A program made the translations under genes and the position numbers. The notes beneath the pieces are model-generated. The model had not been told where the DNA came from, ran no database searches, and saw only the letters and a program-made list of their open reading frames with translations. Below, one piece after another: positions 50,601-59,880 of a stretch of DNA of 64,000 bases; position 1 is the stretch's first letter; each line of letters opens with the position of its first letter. This DNA comes from Acanthopleura granulata (Eukaryota > Mollusca > Polyplacophora > Chitonida > Chitonidae), in NCBI GenBank assembly GCA_016165875.1, contig JABBOT010000002.1, positions 23,264,265-23,328,264 on the forward strand, written 5' to 3'.

Positions 50601-53038
50601 CAAAATGATAGAGGTACCTTGACACCACTGTGGTTGGCAGAGTCCATTTGTCCCCCTTGTCAGGTGAGCTTCTGTTTGACGTGCCCGCAACAACTTTATA
50701 AACTGATTTGCCCCAGTGTTAGTGACGACTACGAGGTGAGATGCTGTAAGCTGGATGTGCTGGTTGAGACTGGCATGGAGGTAGAGGGGTGTAGACTGCC
50801 CCTCACCCCCCTCCACCTGGCCCTTAACCCCTCACCCCTCCCTCCCCCTCTCTCCCCTTCCCTAGTTATTGTGTAAGCTGATCTTCCACTGTGTTACATT
50901 GATGACTGTGAGGTGAGCTGCTTCGAACTGGATCAGCTGGTTATGGCAGCCCCCTTCCTCCATCCCCCCTCACCCCTCCCCTTCACCTGTCCCTCCCATG
51001 CCCTAGCCACTCTATAAACTGATAGGATCATTCATTGATGACTAGGAGGTGATCTGCACCAACTGGATAAGCTGGTTAAGGCAGCCATGGAGGCGAAGGA
51101 GGATGAAAACTACCTCCCCCATCACCCCTTGCCCCTTTCTGTCCTTGATCTCTCCCTCTCCCTCCCTATCTGATGTATATACTGTGTGCCCCTCTATTAA
51201 AGTTATGACTATGAGGTGAGCTACTCGGAGCTGGATGAGCTGGTTTGTGGCTGTCATGGAGGTTGAGGGGGAGTAAACCTCGCCCCCTGTCTGCCCTCAC
51301 CCCTCCTCCCCTTCACCCCTTGACCCTCCCATTCCCTGGCTACTGTATAAATTGCTCTGCCCCTGTGTTACAGTGATGACTTTGAGTTAAGCTGCACCGA
51401 AGTGAATGAGCTGGTTGTAGCAGCCCTGGGGATGGAGGGAGTGTAGACTTGTCCACCTCCCTCCCTCCCTCCCCCTTCCTTAGCTACTGTATAGACTGCT
51501 CTGCCCCTCTGTTACAGTGATGACTTTGAGGTGAGCTGCTCCGAGCTGGATGAGCTGGTTGTGGCAGCCCTGGGGATGGAGGGAGTGTAGACTTGTCCAC
51601 CTCCCTCCCTCCCTCCCTCCCCTTCCTTAGCTACTGTATAAACTGCTCTGCCCCTCTGTTACAGTGATGACTTTGAGGTGAGCTGCTCCGAGCTGGATGA
51701 GCTGGTTGTGGCTGCCATGGAAGTGGAGGGGGTGTATGGCTCCCGTATGACTGGGGGAGGGTTTGGAGGCTGTACTGTCACCCTTCTGAAGAAATCTGCT
51801 GTGGATAAGGCCATCAAACATATACAGGTATGGTAAATATAATCCAGGTTAGAAAGGTCAGAGTGGGAACATAAGAATACTGACATTCAACAACTCATCC
51901 ATGAACTTATATTTCTTGGATGAATACCCATAAATAACTTTGCACTCTAGTGCAAACATTGACAGATAGTGGTTTAAGTAGTTATGCATTCAAGTTGTGC
52001 TTGAAGCATGTAATTATCTCAACCAAGATAATGATTCATTATTTATTTACTTATGTTATTTGAGTGGTGTTTCACACTGTACTCAAGAATATTTCACTTA
52101 TACCATGGCGACCAGCATTATATGGTAAGAGGAAAGCAAGCAGAGTCCAGGGAAACCCACATCTCTCTGCAGGTTGCCAGGTTGCAGGCAGACCTTTCTC
52201 ATTTCAGTCATTATGAGTGTCATTTATATCACCATAATGAGTTGAGACACTGTTGGAAGAGCAGCTGAAGCTGTAGCAGTTCTAGAACTGTAGAGTTCCC
52301 TGTTGTTTTGTTTTATGGCTGGGAGACAGCATTCTAATAAATATGGACAGTGCTAAATATCCATTCCAGGGACTAATTAAGTGATAAAGATGACACAGCT
52401 TGCAGCTGATCTCCTGATAGTGACACAAAAACCCCTTCTATTCAGTGAATTAAAATTTGACATTTCAAGTCAAAAATACTCTTTGACCTTGTACATGTAC
52501 CAGGTTGTGTGACAGATGAGTTGCTTGTCAGCGTAATATCGACGTGTGTCATATCAGTGTGCACATGCCTTAGAGCTGTTAGGGTTTGTTAATTTGTGGG
52601 ATTGCCTCAGAATTTATGTATGAATGATTAGAATCGATGGTTATTTGATTTATGTAATTGGCATTCTATGCCATAGTCCAGAATGTTTCACTTGTTCGAT
52701 GGTGACCAACATTATGGCAGTGAATATGGGAAACCAACGACCTTCATACTTATGACAGGAGAGGAAGCCAGTGGTGAGCATGAGCTGGACTTGAACTCAC
52801 GGAGACCACATTAGTGAGAGACTCCTGGGTCATTGGCTGTGCTAGCATGCTAACCACCTCAGCCACAGAGGCCCCTCTTGGAATAGATAAGAGATTTTGT
52901 TGTTTACATTTATTGTGCAAGATGATGTCTTCTTAAGTTTGATTTCTCCTTTTCCTCTCTTTTCAGAATCGTTACAGTGGAAAGGCAACATTCTACATCT
53001 GCCCACCAAGTGATGGCGCCAGGATCATAACTTTGTGA
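38474..53038 (+). CDS. GALK1: Galactokinase, complete gene, 7 exons, 391 aa
   Basis: Predicted to phosphorylate alpha-D-galactose to galactose-1-phosphate using ATP, the first committed step of the cytosolic Leloir pathway. Exons in phase: 38474-38635, 46495-46684, 47425-47680, 47948-48129, 49666-49816, 51665-51827, 52967-53038. Galactokinase signature [13 protein letters not shown] is at residues 35-47, the GHMP ATP loop [10 protein letters not shown] at 132-141, the catalytic Asp in CGIMDQF at D185, and GHMP motif 3 [12 protein letters not shown] at 339-350. The 391-residue length fits human GALK1 (392). ATG 38474 is preferred because it gives the family length; an in-frame ATG at 38423 would add 17 residues that start [14 protein letters not shown]1 fits better than GALK2 by length and motif spacing. 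Confidence 0.96.
38636..46494 (+). other. Galactokinase intron 1 (7.9 kb)
   Basis: Noncoding. Contains a 28-bp direct repeat in two copies (39861-39916), an (AT)n run near 40390-40430, a LINE remnant at 43880 and a short repeated phrase gtgacatgagcgctc at 46077 and 46236. No other exon seen. Confidence 0.6.
43880..44312 (+). mobile_element. LINE 3' remnant, second copy
   Basis: The plus-strand fragment [20 protein letters not shown] followed by [15 protein letters not shown] matches the 28517-29104 element nearly residue for residue. It is followed by a matching 3' UTR (caaagggactgg, ctccaaacct) and the tail aaaataaacttacttaatc. Heavily 5'-truncated. It lies in galactokinase intron 1. Confidence 0.75.
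46495..46684 (+). CDS. GALK1: Galactokinase exon 2
   Basis: Residues 55-117 ([16 protein letters not shown] onward, ending [13 protein letters not shown]). Acceptor gtttcag, donor ATTG|gtaatc. Confidence 0.95.
47425..47680 (+). CDS. GALK1: Galactokinase exon 3: ATP loop and catalytic Asp
   Basis: Residues 118-202. Contains [20 protein letters not shown] and [20 protein letters not shown] with D185. Donor GCAG|gtaacg, phase 2. Confidence 0.97.
47948..48129 (+). CDS. GALK1: Galactokinase exon 4
   Basis: Residues 203-263, with [20 protein letters not shown] and the [11 protein letters not shown] segment. Donor GAAG|gtgagt. Confidence 0.95.
48475..49560 (+). repeat. About 150-bp tandem repeat, 5 units, split by a SINE
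   Basis: Units anchored on aaatgccactcctcctacag start near 48521, 48673, 49121, 49268 and 49421. Each goes on with a gatttcat-aaactt segment, gtgta-actacat, and a ctgtctgtttatccagtata-type end. The array fills most of galactokinase intron 4. Confidence 0.88.
48839..49123 (+). mobile_element. SINE copy A, full length, inside the intron 4 array
   Basis: The head ggggcctccgtggctcagtc starts at 48847. The body and tail (caaatatataaataaatata) end near 49115. The 8-mer tttcaaaa flanks it at 48839-48846 and 49116-49123, consistent with a target duplication within a 150-bp unit. Confidence 0.92.
49666..49816 (+). CDS. GALK1: Galactokinase exon 5
   Basis: Residues 264-313, with [20 protein letters not shown] and [13 protein letters not shown]. 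Donor CG|gtatgg leaves phase 2, completed by the first T of exon 6. Confidence 0.95.
50368..50561 (+). repeat. SINE copy A with head deletion
   Basis: ggggcctc is joined directly to tcaccaatgcag, so most of the tRNA-like head is missing. A deletion between short gcctc repeats would explain it. Body and (aaat)n tail are present. Confidence 0.9.
50690..51664 (+). repeat. Tandem array of degenerate galactokinase exon 6 acceptors (pseudo-exons)
   Basis: Six upstream copies of the intron end plus about 75 bases of exon 6 start (exon position 1) at about 50723, 50900, 51036, 51203, 51374 and 51518; the real exon starts at 51665. Spacing is 136-177 bp, with C/T-rich filler. The last two copies keep the cctctgttacag-type acceptor and most codons but end in an in-frame TAG where the real exon continues TATGGC. 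Copies 2 and 3 lost the AG. Copies 1 and 4 are frame-shifted. Confidence 0.93.
51665..51827 (+). CDS. GALK1: Galactokinase exon 6: GHMP motif 3
   Basis: Residues 314-368, starting [20 protein letters not shown] and carrying [17 protein letters not shown]. It is the last and only intact member of a tandem series of acceptor-plus-exon copies (50700-51664). Donor CAG|gtatgg. Confidence 0.96.
52038..52205 (-). repeat. SINE copy A, partial
   Basis: The tail ttatttatttacttatgtta, then gtactcaagaatatttcact, accatggcgaccagcattat and caggttgc; the head is lost. It lies in galactokinase intron 6. Confidence 0.88.
52640..52877 (-). repeat. SINE copy A, near full length
   Basis: gatttatgtaattggcattc through gagctggacttgaactcacg to the head ccacagaggcccct, with an internal deletion around 52735. 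It lies in galactokinase intron 6. Confidence 0.88.
52967..53038 (+). CDS. GALK1: Galactokinase exon 7 and stop
   Basis: Residues 369-391 ([20 protein letters not shown] onward, TGA). Acceptor with a long pyrimidine tract (ctctcttttcag). Confidence 0.95.
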   Translation, partial: NRYSGKATFYICPPSDGARIITL

Positions 53039-53276
53039 AGTGTCTGCTGTTTGGTGGAACAAAATCACATGTATAATGTGTAATTTGTTGTTATTGGTAA
53101 ATTTGAAAAACCTGAAAAACGATATGTAAACCAAAAGTAGGATATTGAACAGCCATCGCTTCAGTTAATCATTTATAACGTAGCCTTATTTGAAAAATGA
53201 ATCAGGTGAACGAGAGCACAGAAGAGATGCTAAGTGTGAAGACGTGTAACCTGAAATTGAATCTGAAAACCAATAT

Positions 53277-53400
53277 AACAGGGTGAAATATAAGCGCTAT
53301 CTACTCTGAGGCTGGAGGGAATTTCCCTTAGCCTGTTGGTAGAAGCATGGACTTGAAATCCAAAGATTGCTGGTTCAGATCCCTAGGTGGTTCGCCTGGT
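53277..53400 (+). repeat. tRNA-like SINE head, copy 1
   Basis: ttagcctgttggtagaagca (A-box-like), gacttgaaatccaaagattg and ggttcagatccc (B-box-like) resemble a tRNA gene but cannot be folded into a clean cloverleaf by eye. Copy 2 follows 264 bp downstream. Confidence 0.65.
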
Positions 53401-53540
53401 CACACTTGGTGCTGCAAGCAGGGTTGCTGGGATGGCTAATATAGCAGGCTGGCTGTGATGCTTCGTTGGTGGATTCTGTGTATATTTGACTCTCCTTTCC
53501 CGGGAAGTCACAAGGCTTAGAAATCGAAGATGGGGGAAGT

Positions 53541-53665
53541 AACAGGATGAAATATAAGTGCTATCTACTCCCAGGCTGGAGGGAATTTCCCTTTAATCTA
53601 GTGGTAGAAGCGTGGTTTTGAAAACCAAAGATTGCTGGTTCAAATCCCCAGCTAGTTAGTTCAGT
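53541..53665 (+). repeat. tRNA-like SINE head, copy 2
   Basis: Shares aacagg-tgaaatataag-gctatctactc and ggctggagggaatttccctt with copy 1, then gtggtagaagcgtggttttg and ggttcaaatcccc. The sequences between and after the two copies differ. Confidence 0.65.
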
Positions 53666-56649
53666 CACACCAATACAGATATTAGCCATGGGTGTGAAGA
53701 CATGCCATCTGGCAAACAGGATCTGTTCCAACTGGGTTATGAACAAATAGTTTCAAGGTACTGTATGTGGCAAGAAAAAAAGAGATTAAATTTCGTTCAG
53801 CTTGATTAAGAAGTAATGGTGTGACCATATGAGAGTCAGGACAGGCAGTCTTATTACATCACACTGTAATAAAAAATGCACTGTAAGAAAATGAAAGCTA
53901 AAAGAAAAACAAACAAATGCATTTCATGGAATTTAAACATTTACGTTAAAGGTGTCTAATTCTTCTTTTGAGAAAATGTATAACTATCACAGAAAAGGTT
54001 TGATACTGTGGATATAATCATCACAGTTCATAATAATTAATCTACATGTGTCTTTATACATGTATGTTAATACAGATACCCTTACTTACACAAAACTTCC
54101 TCTGCAGGTTTATTCAGCCACATGTAAGATAGCTGTAGCACTTGACAGACCATATCACTGATAACTATCTATTTTAGCTTTAGCAATTTCTGTTTGTCTC
54201 TTATGATATATTTTGTTAACAGTGTAAGTTGTTGGTTTGCAAAGGTTTGTAGACATTCCATCCAGGAAACTGATTATCATTTTGCAATATACCTGGAACT
54301 CTAATTACGTATGTTATCGCGATAATGTGTAGACTTATTCACATATAAAGCATTTTTGAGTGTGGTTTGGTATGTTTTTATTTATTTCACGTTCTAATTT
54401 TGTCGTGTCATGAGTGCTTATTTTAATTTATATTCCTGAACTGTTTATTACAGGAATGACTTTTTTTAAGTATTTGGATTTGGAATTTTAAATTATTAGA
54501 TAGAAATCTTGTATATTCAGATACATATACAAGTTCCCTGAACTATAATGGTTATTTCAGTCCAGTGCTTTTGAATCTCAAAGAGCATATTGTGTTACAT
54601 ATGTATATGTTGTATTCACAGTACTGCCGCACTCTGTCTTTCAAATTGTGTTAATTCTTGTGTTGCTTTAATTATGACCAGTGTTTAGATACTGAATTTT
54701 TCCTGGTGTTTTGTGGTAGTTTGAAAACCACCCTCATATTGGCAACACTCTTCTTAAAATTGCTTTTCATTTGCCTAATTTAGTAAATGATTTTCTCAGG
54801 TACATGTAAGAACCTTGCATACCTACCTTGTTGATAATGTTCACTCAGAACAAGCTAATACATATGATGATGCACAAATACTTCAGTGTGACTGGTATAA
54901 AGTATTTAAAAAAGAGTATGAGTTAAAAATATATGCCTAGTATTGTGTGCAGTATCATGAGTCAGTGTATTTGCGTTAATTATTATAAACTGCTTTATGT
55001 AGTATGCAGATACTGACGATGGTGTTGAAGCAAAGCTACAATGTACTGGACATGAATGCTTAATGTATGCTGTAGAGATTAGGTTAATTTTGGTGGATTA
55101 GACAAACATGAATTGCTGTCAATGAGCTAAAATTTCCCCCAAAATTTCAAGTGCATTCTTAGAGGCATATTGATATCATAAATTACTATTTTTGATGCAG
55201 AAACCATTTTTTCAACAACACCAACCTATCTACCAAACAAACCTCAAAGTATTATCCTAAAATCAACAGACCTCTCCTAATTTAATCATAACTAAAAATA
55301 AACAACTTATATAGTCATGGGCGAAATTTTAGGTCATTCAGGGTAGTTACAAAAACCAAATGTCCTAGTTCCAAGTGTGACTTTGCAAACAATATTATCC
55401 AATGCCTTTGTTATTGTATCAGATGTTTTCCTTGTATATCATGGAGATTTCACCGGTGGTTTTTAGTGGTATCTGCGATGGTATAATGGAAGCAGCTAGA
55501 TGACACATGCCTGAGGTTCAGTGTAGTGAACTATTTCTATTATTGTTACATTTTAATACTGTTTGCAATGAAAGTTGAATCTCGGTCTCACTGAAGATAA
55601 AGTAGAATTTGAAATAAAATTTTCAAATTCTACGATCGCCAGAATTTATATATCCATGGCATGTACGATATGGCTGTGTTTTTTTTTTCTCTTTATACCT
55701 TGTATGAAAATCTGCAGATGGTTATTTACAGTGTTACTGCACCTGGCATAACTTGTGTCAAGTGACATGCCACCATGGTAGAGGGTGCAGCGTTGGTACA
55801 GCTTTGTAAAACAGATCCATGTTGGCTGCTGTTCCTGAGCCAGTTTGCCCTTCTGACTGGTATACATTAGTAAAAATTTTAAAGTACTTGAAAAACTGTA
55901 TCTAAAAATGTCTTCACTGAGTTTTTTAGATTTTTTTCACCAAATTAAATACAGTCCAACGTTTTGATTGGATGATGTGTTTTTCAGATCATGTCGATAA
56001 TGTGGTTCACCAGTGATGTCACACCATCTCCTCTCTCACCCTGAAGCAGAAATTTAATGTCAAGTTAGCTTTTTCATACACAGGCAAATAGTACAGGAGC
56101 TCTCTTCACGAGAACTTTATTCAGAGAGGAGTATAAATGTGCACAGAAAGTTTGGTGACATAGCTGGTGAACATTTCAATGCATTTAATTTAGTGAAAAA
56201 AATCTAAAAAAATGCCGTGAAGGTATGTTCAGATCCAGTTTCTAATGGGAAGCACAAATCCTAATTGGTAACTTCGAAGAAACTTGCACTCTTCCCAACA
56301 AATTCTGCATAGCCACCCAATCACCGACCCACCTCCCTCCCAGACAGTTTTCAAACCACCCTACAGGTATGTGTGTGTATTGCGTTATCACAGGCAGTTA
56401 TGCTACCTGGAGTCACACCAGAGTTGAACTAAGTATCCCTGTTTTTGTAACTTGTAATTACATGGCTTCTGTTTACATGTGTGTATACTTGTTGGGAGAA
56501 ACTATGGTTGTATATATTTTGGGGATACATTTTCTAGTGATGTTGTTAACATACATTATGAATGACTTTCATGTAGTTATCTGTTGAGCAGAATTATTGC
56601 ATGTGGTGTTGATTTGTAATGGGGATATTAATAAAATATTCTTACAGAA

Positions 56650-58090
56650 ATAAATGATTGCATTGATCTTGATTATTTCCTGCATGGTTAGGTTTATATG
56701 TAGCACTGTCAACTTTTGAATTATTCAGTCTTTTCTCATGTAACCATGGTTTGATTTATTTAGGAATGTTTGAGTGATTATTTTCTCTGGACAGATGGAA
56801 TTTCATGCTGAAGGTGAAGTACAATAAATTGTATAGTCTAACAATGAAAATTTATCTCTGCAGCTTAATTTAATTATTCAGCTGATTTTTGCTTTTTGAC
56901 ACCAAACTCGAGGATTTTTCACTTCTTTTTATAGGCCTGCTACGGTGGTTCATTTCTGTAATATACATGTGTTTGTTTTTTTATTAAAGTATTGTTTAAT
57001 TATAAGGCCATACCCAAGAAATTTTAACATAAAATAGTGTGGTGATTGCGAGGTGAGTCAGATCTAGGAAACCGGATTGCCTGGGACAAAACTTGCTGGA
57101 TTTGAACTCCTGAACCTGGAAACATTCATTGCACATACATGGAATTCATGGACATATATATTACACACTTGTGCCAATCAAATTTCTGTCTGTTAGAAAG
57201 TGTATTGTTTTACAAAACCTTCAATGCAAGTAGGCCTACAATTTGTCAACTCGTCGGTATTTTTAAGGGCAGATAGCCGAGCGACGTGAGGCCTTCGTAA
57301 AGAGTGGCCTCCCCTATTCCATGTATCATGAACCATGCATGGTTACTGGAAATGCCACTCCCAAAATAGGAAGATTAAACCGTAGGTTCAAGAAGTGGTA
57401 GGGACATTTTCATGAAAAACAAATGACATTTCAGATTTTTATTAGTTTGTATTTAGTGTTGTTGTTGTTGTTACCTTAATGCCCCAGAGTCATGAAACTT
57501 AGATTCTAACACAATTCCACTATGTGGAGAGCTCTCTCTCTCACACCCTAATCAAGAACAAAAACCCAATCCAAAACATTTGATCTTTTATATTATAGAT
57601 TTTGTATTTCTATTATTAACAGTCAAAAATTGTTTACAGAGCAGTTTAGGCCTAAATATATATTACCTACATGCATACACCAAAAAGTCATCAAAAGAAG
57701 AGAACATACCAGTGTTGAAAAAATGCAGTAATATAAAGTCACTTCTATTTTGATAATAATGTTGCGTAACTCAAGTTATAGGCCCAACCACTAAAGACTG
57801 TGACTGGAAAAGGAACGAAAAACAAAAACAAACAAATGAATTACAGTATAAACCAAAGCCTCTATTGGTGTTGATATACACTATGTGCTCTTGATCATTC
57901 AAACTGTACGCCTTAGTTACTAGTTTTATTTGTTTGTTTGTTTTTGTTTTTGTTTTTTTTTTTACGTGGTTCTTGTATGGAATATTGAACAAATTTACTT
58001 GAAACAGCCATGGACGGATTTCTACATGCCAAGGGAAGACAACTAAGGCCCTAAGTTTGTAGATGGCGCTGTGTGCATTACAACTTCAAC
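56650..58090. other. Spacer and upstream region of the B9D1-like gene
   Basis: No coding signal. A short (GTT)n tract is at 57459. The probable promoter lies in the last few hundred bases; no clear core element is recognised. Confidence 0.35.
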
Positions 58091-58147
58091 ATGTCGACGG
58101 GGTCAGTGTTTTTGGTTATGGTTGGCGGGCAGATTGAAACTGCTGAG
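58091..58147 (+). CDS. B9D1: B9D1-like first coding exon (gene continues beyond window)
   Basis: The ATG opens MSTGSVFLVMVGGQIETAE, then donor GAG|gtatgt in phase 0. This matches the conserved start of B9 domain-containing protein 1 (SVFL-MV-GQ-E-A). B9D1 is a subunit of the MKS/B9 complex at the ciliary transition zone, gating entry into cilia. Only 19 codons are visible. The expected next exon (the F/YDDLYCKY region) was not found before 64000, so intron 1 would be at least 5.8 kb. Identification rests on this short stretch. Confidence 0.7.
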
Positions 58148-59608
58148 GTATGTATAACAAAATGCAAGGGTTTTTACGCGAATCAAACTCATTGCCCCTT
58201 GATCTTACGACGTTTGAAGCTATGTATAATGATGTTCTTGTGTTTAGGGAGATACCACACTCAGACATCTGCTCTTGAGTGACATGCTTCCACATGTTTT
58301 GACAGTGGATAGCCGCGGAAAGTAGGGTTTCAATGGCACAGCAGTACTTTTTTCATCCTGTCCCATTTCCACCTCGAGATGATTTATTCATTTCACTGCA
58401 AGTAAAACTGTGAAATTCTTACAGGTAATTCAACTTACGAGGGTTAGTGAAGACAATGTTTTTGAAATAAAATCATAGGCCTGTAAGTATCAAGAGGTAC
58501 AGTTGCAGTTGTCCTATTCTTGCTCCATGACTCTGAGGTAGTTTAAAGCCTTGTTATGTATAAAAATACTTCGGAGTCAAGATGCAGGACTACACTTATC
58601 CTAGCCTAGCCTGAACAACCGGCCCGAAGAGTGCAGTCTTTTTACTCACAGCATGGACTTATCTGTCAGTAGCCCTGATCGGTTTCGTTTTCTAGTATGA
58701 AATATACATGTATCATCATGGTGATACATGTGACAGATATGTCACCTATCAGCTGAATGGAGTCTGGGGTGTTGGTTGCTCAAGTTACCTAACTACCTTG
58801 TGCACAAACCAGTCTCTATGGAGGTAAACATTTGAACTCAAGAAAAAGCAATGGAAAAAGAACAACTTAATTGAGGTGGTGTAATAATGTTTGGTTTTGT
58901 GGTACTTGTACACTGCCAAGCCATGCTTACCAGCATCAGTATGTTTCTTTTTGTTTCATGATTCTAGACATAACTTAAAGTTAGCTATTAAATATGCCTA
59001 GCCAATTTTGGGGGCGCTAGGTGGAATGTTTTGTCACTCTTTTATCGTTGAGGTGTTTGGATGACGGGCCCAGATGTTTCTCGTTTACCCCTAACCCATC
59101 AGGTCGAAGTAGAGTTGGATAGGGCAAGGTCCTAATCACTGAATACAAAACATTGATGGCTAGAAAGGCGGAATGAGAGGGTACCAATTGCATGAAAGCT
59201 ATCCTATATATCATACCAAATTGGACAGATTATGGCACAGTTGTTTTGTCTTGGTACCCTCTTACTGAGTTCTTCACCTACATGTATCCAAGTTCTTCAT
59301 GCACTCATTAGACCCTACATGTATATCATATCATGCCAATACACAGGGCTTATCACTTACATGTACCTTTAGCATGTTTACAGTTTAAGTGCATTGCAAC
59401 ACAATCGTGAGTTTTTCTGGAACCCTGTGTTTTAAACAGCCAGTAAATTTTATCATATATACTTGTATTAAAATGTACACATTTAACGCAAGAATTTTGC
59501 CTATATGTATATGGGTTTTTAAAACAGGGTATGTGGGGAATAGTTTTTGGAAAATGAGGACCATTAAGGGTTACTCTGTGGTTTTTAGTGGGGTTTAATA
59601 TTCTATTT

Positions 59609-59880
59609 GGGGCCTCCGTGGCTCAGTGGGTTAGTGCTCTAATGCAGCGCAATGACTGAAGCCACCCACCAATGCAGTTGCTGTGAATTCAAGCCCAGTT
59701 CATGCAGGCTTCCTCTCCGGCTGTACGTGGGAAGGTCTGCCAGCAACCTGCGGATGGTCGTGGGTTTCCTACGGGCTTTGTCTGGTTTCCTCCCACCATA
59801 ATGCTGGCCGCCGTCGTATAAGTGAAATATTCTTGAGTATGGTGTAAAACACCAATCAAATAAATAAATAAATCAAATAA
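59609..59880 (+). mobile_element. SINE copy A, full length
   Basis: The head ggggcctccgtggctcagtg, B-box-like gaattcaagccc, body tgcggatggtcgtgggtttc and end gtgaaatattcttgagtatg with caaataaataaataaatc. It is the best copy to use as a family representative. Confidence 0.95.

Larger units (their letters stand above)
49817..51664 (+). other. Galactokinase intron 5
   Basis: Contains a SINE copy (50368) and the array of exon 6 pseudo-copies (50700 onward). The rest is unremarkable. Confidence 0.7.
53039..56640 (+). other. Galactokinase 3' UTR candidate and spacer
   Basis: No coding signal. AATAAA signals at 53868, 55613 and 56630 are candidates for the transcript end. A pair of tRNA-like segments lies close to the stop. 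Confidence 0.4.

Noticed and set aside
58001..58020. RFX X-box upstream of the B9D1-like exon (around gccatgg)
   Set aside because: Only the palindromic core resembles an X-box; the outer half-sites do not match.
17483..59880. SINE heads as functional tRNA genes
   Set aside because: A- and B-box-like motifs are present but joined to a shared SINE body and tail, and the copies are too diverged to fold as tRNAs.
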